Source: an uncultured Flavobacteriales bacterium | Lineage (GTDB): Bacteria; Bacteroidota; Bacteroidia; CAIKAF01 | Direction of reading: 5' to 3' | DNA length: 64,000 bases | Assembly: GCA_903825395.1 (NCBI GenBank) | Contig: CAIKAF010000019.1 | Location: forward strand, 62,001-126,000 | Part shown: in pieces, positions 61,003-64,000 of the stretch | Layout: every line of letters begins with the position of its first letter | How positions within the stretch are numbered: the stretch's first letter is position 1 | Position numbers and translations under genes: made by a program | Notes under the pieces: generated by a model | The model's input: the letters and a program-made list of their open reading frames with translations, nothing else | What the model was told of the DNA's origin: nothing | The model's database searches: none

Positions 61003-61146
61003 GGGCGGGTAACGGGCTTTCACCGGTAGGCCGCAGTTGGCAGGCAGGGTGGCAGCGGGCTGCGGTGGCTCCCAAGGTCGCCTCCTCGCCGCGCGCCACC
61101 AGCTGCTGCCAACTTGGCGGGCTACCGTGTTCAATCCCGCCCGCAA
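61003..61146 (+). repeat. Structured intergenic element, copy E
   Basis: 144 bp, preceded by TTTTTTTT. The terminal stem is GGGCGGG/CCCGCCC. P2 is GGTAG/CTACC. The variable stem starts AGTTGGCAG and ends CTGCCAACT. It lies beyond the terminator of the upstream gene, so it is not simply a 3' UTR. The bases after its end (GCAAT, CCTCATGACC) match those after copy A, suggesting that the element is about 15 bp longer. Confidence 0.9.
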
Positions 61147-61197
61147 TCCTCATGACCTCAATCTGAGTATGCTAAATAAATGGGATGTAGATTCAGC

Positions 61198-62046
61198 CTA
61201 GATGGACTGCTCTGTTTTAAATTTTTTAAACCATGTAATTTGCCTTCGCGCGTATTGACGGGTATGGGCGTTGATTTGTTGCTCAATTTCCTGCTCACTT
61301 GTTTCGGTTTTTGAATACCATTCTTGATATCCAACCGTTTGTAGTACAGGCATATTGGCGAATGGAGCAAGGCGAAGTGCCTCCTCCTTCAGCCCTTGCT
61401 TCAACATCTCCGTCGTTCTTACCTCAATTCGATGATGCAAGGCCGCCCGCTCAGGTTCTAATATTTCTAGGTTCAATTTGGCCTTGAACAGCATTTCTTT
61501 TTTTGAGTGGCCCGATGTTCTAAATTCGGACCAAGGTCGCCCAACTGTTCGCCAAATTTCAAGCGCCCGCCTCAACCGAGCTGGATTTTGTTGGTCCACT
61601 TCCTTGAAATAAATGGGATCAATTCTAGATACTTCATTTTGCAATTCGGCCAAAGGCAATTGGTTTACTTCAGCTCGAATTGAATTTGGAATGTTCGGCA
61701 TGGGGTCAAGTCCATACAACAAAGCCTGCAGGTAAAAGCCAGATCCGCCAACCAAGACGGCCGATCCATGGGTGTCAAGAATCTGCTGCAATACCGGTCT
61801 GGCTTGTTCGGCAAAGGTTGCAGCATCGAGTGGCGCATGAATGGAATGCGTACCAAGAAAATGGTGTGGAATCCCTTGCCATGAATCGGGTAGGGGCCGC
61901 GCTGTTCCAATGTGCATTTCCTGGTAAAATTGCCTGGAATCAAAAGAAATGATTTCGGTGTTCAGTTGCCCTGCCAACTCAATTGCTTTGTCGGTTTTGC
62001 CAGATGCCGTAGGCCCTCCTACTACAAAAAGTTCAGGAAGTTTCAT
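61198..62046 (-). CDS. miaA: tRNA dimethylallyltransferase
   Basis: 282 residues. It adds a dimethylallyl group to A37 of tRNAs reading UNN codons. The P-loop is GGPTASGKTDKA, IISFDSRQFYQEMHIGTARP is the substrate motif, and the C-terminal region has TVGYQEW and the RQYARRQITWFKKF end. It is a little shorter than the usual 300 residues. It overlaps cca by ATGA, so the two tRNA-processing genes are coupled. Confidence 0.96.
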   Translation of the reverse strand: MKLPELFVVGGPTASGKTDKAIELAGQLNTEIISFDSRQFYQEMHIGTARPLPDSWQGIPHHFLGTHSIHAPLDAATFAEQARPVLQQILDTHGSAVLVGGSGFYLQALLYGLDPMPNIPNSIRAEVNQLPLAELQNEVSRIDPIYFKEVDQQNPARLRRALEIWRTVGRPWSEFRTSGHSKKEMLFKAKLNLEILEPERAALHHRIEVRTTEMLKQGLKEEALRLAPFANMPVLQTVGYQEWYSKTETSEQEIEQQINAHTRQYARRQITWFKKFKTEQSI

Positions 62047-63458
62047 TTCTGTGGCTCAGTCAAGCCAAATTTAATCCCCAATTCAATCATTAAATTCCAT
62101 GCGGCTTCGCGCTCATTGGGAATGTGTCCGTCAAGAATGGATTCTTTAATGCTGCTTTTTATTTGGCCCACCACTGGGCCAGGGGCGATGTTAAAATGCT
62201 GGATAATCTCTTCACCAGAAACCGGAGGCTGAAAGTTTCGTATTTGATCTTTTTCCTCTACTTCTTGCAATTTTTGTTTGACGATTTCATAGTTGCGAAG
62301 GTATCTTGCTACTCGATTCGGATTTTTTGAGGTGATGTCTGCTTGACACAGCAGCAACAAGGACTCTAAATCTTCCCCGGCATCCATCAACAAGCGGCGC
62401 AAGGCAGAATCGGTGATTTCATGCTTTGCTAAAACGATGGGTCGCAAATGCAACCGCACCATTTTTTGAACAAATTTCATTTTTTCATTTCCGGGCAAGC
62501 CAAGTTTTTTGAAAATTTTCGGAACCATTCGGGCTCCCAAATCTTCATGCCCATGAAAGGTCCAACCGTGTCCGGGTTCAAATCGCTTGGTTTGCGGCTT
62601 AGCAATGTCGTGCAATACAGCGGCCCACCGAAGCCAAATATTGTCAGTCAATTGGGCTAAATTATTCAGGACTTCAATGGTATGGTAAAAATTGTCTTTA
62701 TGGCTCAATCCGTTCACTTTTTCAACTCCTTTGAGCAAAGAAAATTCAGGGAAAATGGTTTCGAGCAATCCAGCTTTATCCAGCATTAAAAACATGCGAC
62801 CGGGTTCTTTGCAGGCCATCATTTTATTGAGCTCATCGGCAATGCGTTCTTTGGCTAAAATATCCATACGGGGAGCAAGAAGCGGCATTGCCAACCACAA
62901 ATTATTTTGAATTTCAAAATCCAATTGCATAGAAAACCGTAGCGCCCTTAACATGCGCAACGGGTCGTCATCAAAGGTTTTTTCGGCTTCTAGGGGAGTA
63001 CGAATTAGCCCTGAATTCAAATCTGAAATGCCATCAAAGGCATCCACCAATTCTCCAAAACGTTGGGTATTGACACAAACCGCTAGGGCATTAATGGTAA
63101 AGTCTCGGCGGTTCAAGTCATCGTCCAAGGTTCCTTGGCTTACCTGCGGATTCCTGGAATTTCTCGTATAACTTTCTTTTCTGGCGCCCACAAATTCAAT
63201 GTCTAAATCTTCCCAGTTAAAATGGGCAGTGCCAAAATTTTTAAAAACGCTTAGAGAATCGGTTTTTCCTAGGCGAAGGGCTACCCGCTGAGCGAGTTCA
63301 AGTCCGTCTCCAACGCACATAAAATCAATGTCTTTGCAGGGCCTACCCAGCAATAAATCCCTAACATAACCACCAACGACATAACAATCCAGTCCTAACG
63401 CATCGGCTTCCTCACCAACAATGTTAAAAATGGGCTGATTTAGTTCCAAACAAGCCAT
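62043..63458 (-). CDS. cca: CCA-adding tRNA nucleotidyltransferase / poly(A) polymerase family with HD domain
   Basis: 471 residues from ATG 63458 (MACLELNQPIF), 14 bp after the upstream stop; the frame opens at 63560 but then overlaps the glycosyltransferase gene. The nucleotidyltransferase motif is VVGGYVRDLLLGRPCKDIDF, followed by RRDFTINALAV and DDPLRMLRALRFS. A metal-binding HD domain (AAVLHDIAKP and TFHGHEDLGARM) is in the second half. It adds or repairs the CCA end of tRNAs. Confidence 0.93.
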   Translation of the reverse strand: MACLELNQPIFNIVGEEADALGLDCYVVGGYVRDLLLGRPCKDIDFMCVGDGLELAQRVALRLGKTDSLSVFKNFGTAHFNWEDLDIEFVGARKESYTRNSRNPQVSQGTLDDDLNRRDFTINALAVCVNTQRFGELVDAFDGISDLNSGLIRTPLEAEKTFDDDPLRMLRALRFSMQLDFEIQNNLWLAMPLLAPRMDILAKERIADELNKMMACKEPGRMFLMLDKAGLLETIFPEFSLLKGVEKVNGLSHKDNFYHTIEVLNNLAQLTDNIWLRWAAVLHDIAKPQTKRFEPGHGWTFHGHEDLGARMVPKIFKKLGLPGNEKMKFVQKMVRLHLRPIVLAKHEITDSALRRLLMDAGEDLESLLLLCQADITSKNPNRVARYLRNYEIVKQKLQEVEEKDQIRNFQPPVSGEEIIQHFNIAPGPVVGQIKSSIKESILDGHIPNEREAAWNLMIELGIKFGLTEPQK

Positions 63459-63472
63459 GCGCAAAAATAGGG

Positions 63473-64000
63473 CTAATTCCTGTTTGCTACAAGGGAATAC
63501 AAACCAATCCATGAAGGAGATAACTGCCCGGCAGAAAATTGTTGAAGTTGCACAGTACAATCTTCAGTGTGGCGATGCCCAGTATTTTCTAAAACGTTCA
63601 TCATAGCCGCTGCCAGTGCTTCTGGCTGATTGGGGTCAACATACACGGCGCAATCTCCCCCGGCTTCTTCCATAGAGGTCCCCCGGCTTGTTATGACAGG
63701 TTTCTGTGCATGCAAGCCTTCTAAAACCGGTAAACCAAACCCCTCTAGAACGGAAGGATAAATCAAGGCATCGCATGCATTAAGCCAGCCCAACTTTTCT
63801 TCTTCAGTGATTTTTCCGGTAAATAGAACCCGACCTGTGAGGTCCATATTTTTAACAAACTCTTCTAAACTTTGACGCATGCCGGCGTCTTTTCCTGCCA
63901 GAACCAAGGTATGAGGAATCCGTTTGCAAATCAACCGAAACGCTTCCAATAAGGCACCTAAATTTTTTCTGGCTTCTAAATTTCCAATGTATAAAAAATA
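63473..64000 (-). CDS. Glycosyltransferase family 4 protein (partial, N-terminus outside the window)
   Basis: The C-terminal 175 residues of a GT-B enzyme; the frame is open through base 64000. The visible part starts with YFLYIGNLEARKNLGALLEA, which is the donor-domain signature of GT4, followed by LVLAGKDAG and the conserved EX7E motif in PSVLEGFGLPVLEGLHA. GTSMEEAGGDCAVYVDP follows. The N-terminal acceptor domain is missing, so the sugar cannot be guessed. It precedes cca by 14 bp on the same strand. Confidence 0.88.
   Translation of the reverse strand, partial: YFLYIGNLEARKNLGALLEAFRLICKRIPHTLVLAGKDAGMRQSLEEFVKNMDLTGRVLFTGKITEEEKLGWLNACDALIYPSVLEGFGLPVLEGLHAQKPVITSRGTSMEEAGGDCAVYVDPNQPEALAAAMMNVLENTGHRHTEDCTVQLQQFSAGQLSPSWIGLYSLVANRN

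Noticed and set aside
61120-61146. T-loop-like GTTCAATCC in all repeat copies, suggesting a tRNA or tRNA-like gene
   Set aside because: The seven-base loop looks right, but the flanking bases do not form a T stem and there is no anticodon arm or D arm. The bases are explained better as the single-stranded part before the terminal stem of the element.

Overview
This 64 kb window is chromosomal DNA from a member of the phylum Bacteroidota. The evidence is type IX secretion (a PorZ-like propeller and three proteins with type A or type B sorting tails), SprB repeats, the DUF6029/Omp28/DUF6341 families, and many promoters of the TAnnTTTG (-7) type. Class or family cannot be fixed by eye. Gene density is high, with no prophage, insertion sequence, CRISPR array, rRNA or convincing tRNA. 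Most of the window is an ordinary housekeeping backbone. The unusual material is in the intergenic DNA.

Layout. 1-3.2 kb: tail of an OmpH/Skp-like gene, murI and two SDR enzymes. 3.2-5.9 kb: PafA-type phosphatase, a small membrane protein and pdxH on the minus strand. 5.9-12.7 kb: a GT39 membrane glycosyltransferase, porZ, recO, a secreted T9SS protein and DUF6341. 12.9-18.5 kb: lepA, elbB, recR and an odd glycosyltransferase fusion. 18.7-25.5 kb: an SprB-repeat protein, a GT9 heptosyltransferase and a TlpA/DUF6029/Omp28 envelope operon. 25.5-32.8 kb: sodium symporter, TerC, BadF-type kinase, Ppx, kdsB and a second GT39. 32.9-38.9 kb: hbd, smpB, a polysaccharide-initiation trio (Gfo/Idh oxidoreductase, lipoprotein, polyprenyl phosphosugar transferase), pcm and a tiny DUF2256 gene. 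39.1-47.7 kb: a candidate structured RNA, rplS, and a plus-strand run holA-EVE-rpsP-rimM-substrate-binding lipoprotein followed by a TPR histidine kinase and LytTR regulator. 47.7-55.6 kb: queD-like gene, eno, a desaturase-reductase-ferredoxin electron chain, YceI, ferritin, rnz, a T9SS protein and a STAS protein. 56-64 kb: pyrR-pyrB, rpsA, a sphingolipid-methyltransferase-like gene, miaA, cca and a truncated GT4 gene.

The strongest unexplained signal is a family of five intergenic elements of 141-144 bp (964-1104, 14824-14967, 34406-34548, 55884-56026, 61003-61146). All share the same conserved blocks. Each also has a roughly 18-20 bp stem whose two arms differ completely between copies but stay complementary within a copy. 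Three further helices also show compensatory changes. This is a conserved fold with a hypervariable stem.

A second unexplained signal is an apparent non-coding RNA on the minus strand at about 39120-39415. It has its own consensus promoter, two GAAA-capped hairpins and a terminal T run, and I could not match it to a family. A third is a set of genes whose -7 box ends exactly 4 nt (6 for recR) before the ATG, which predicts leaderless mRNAs.
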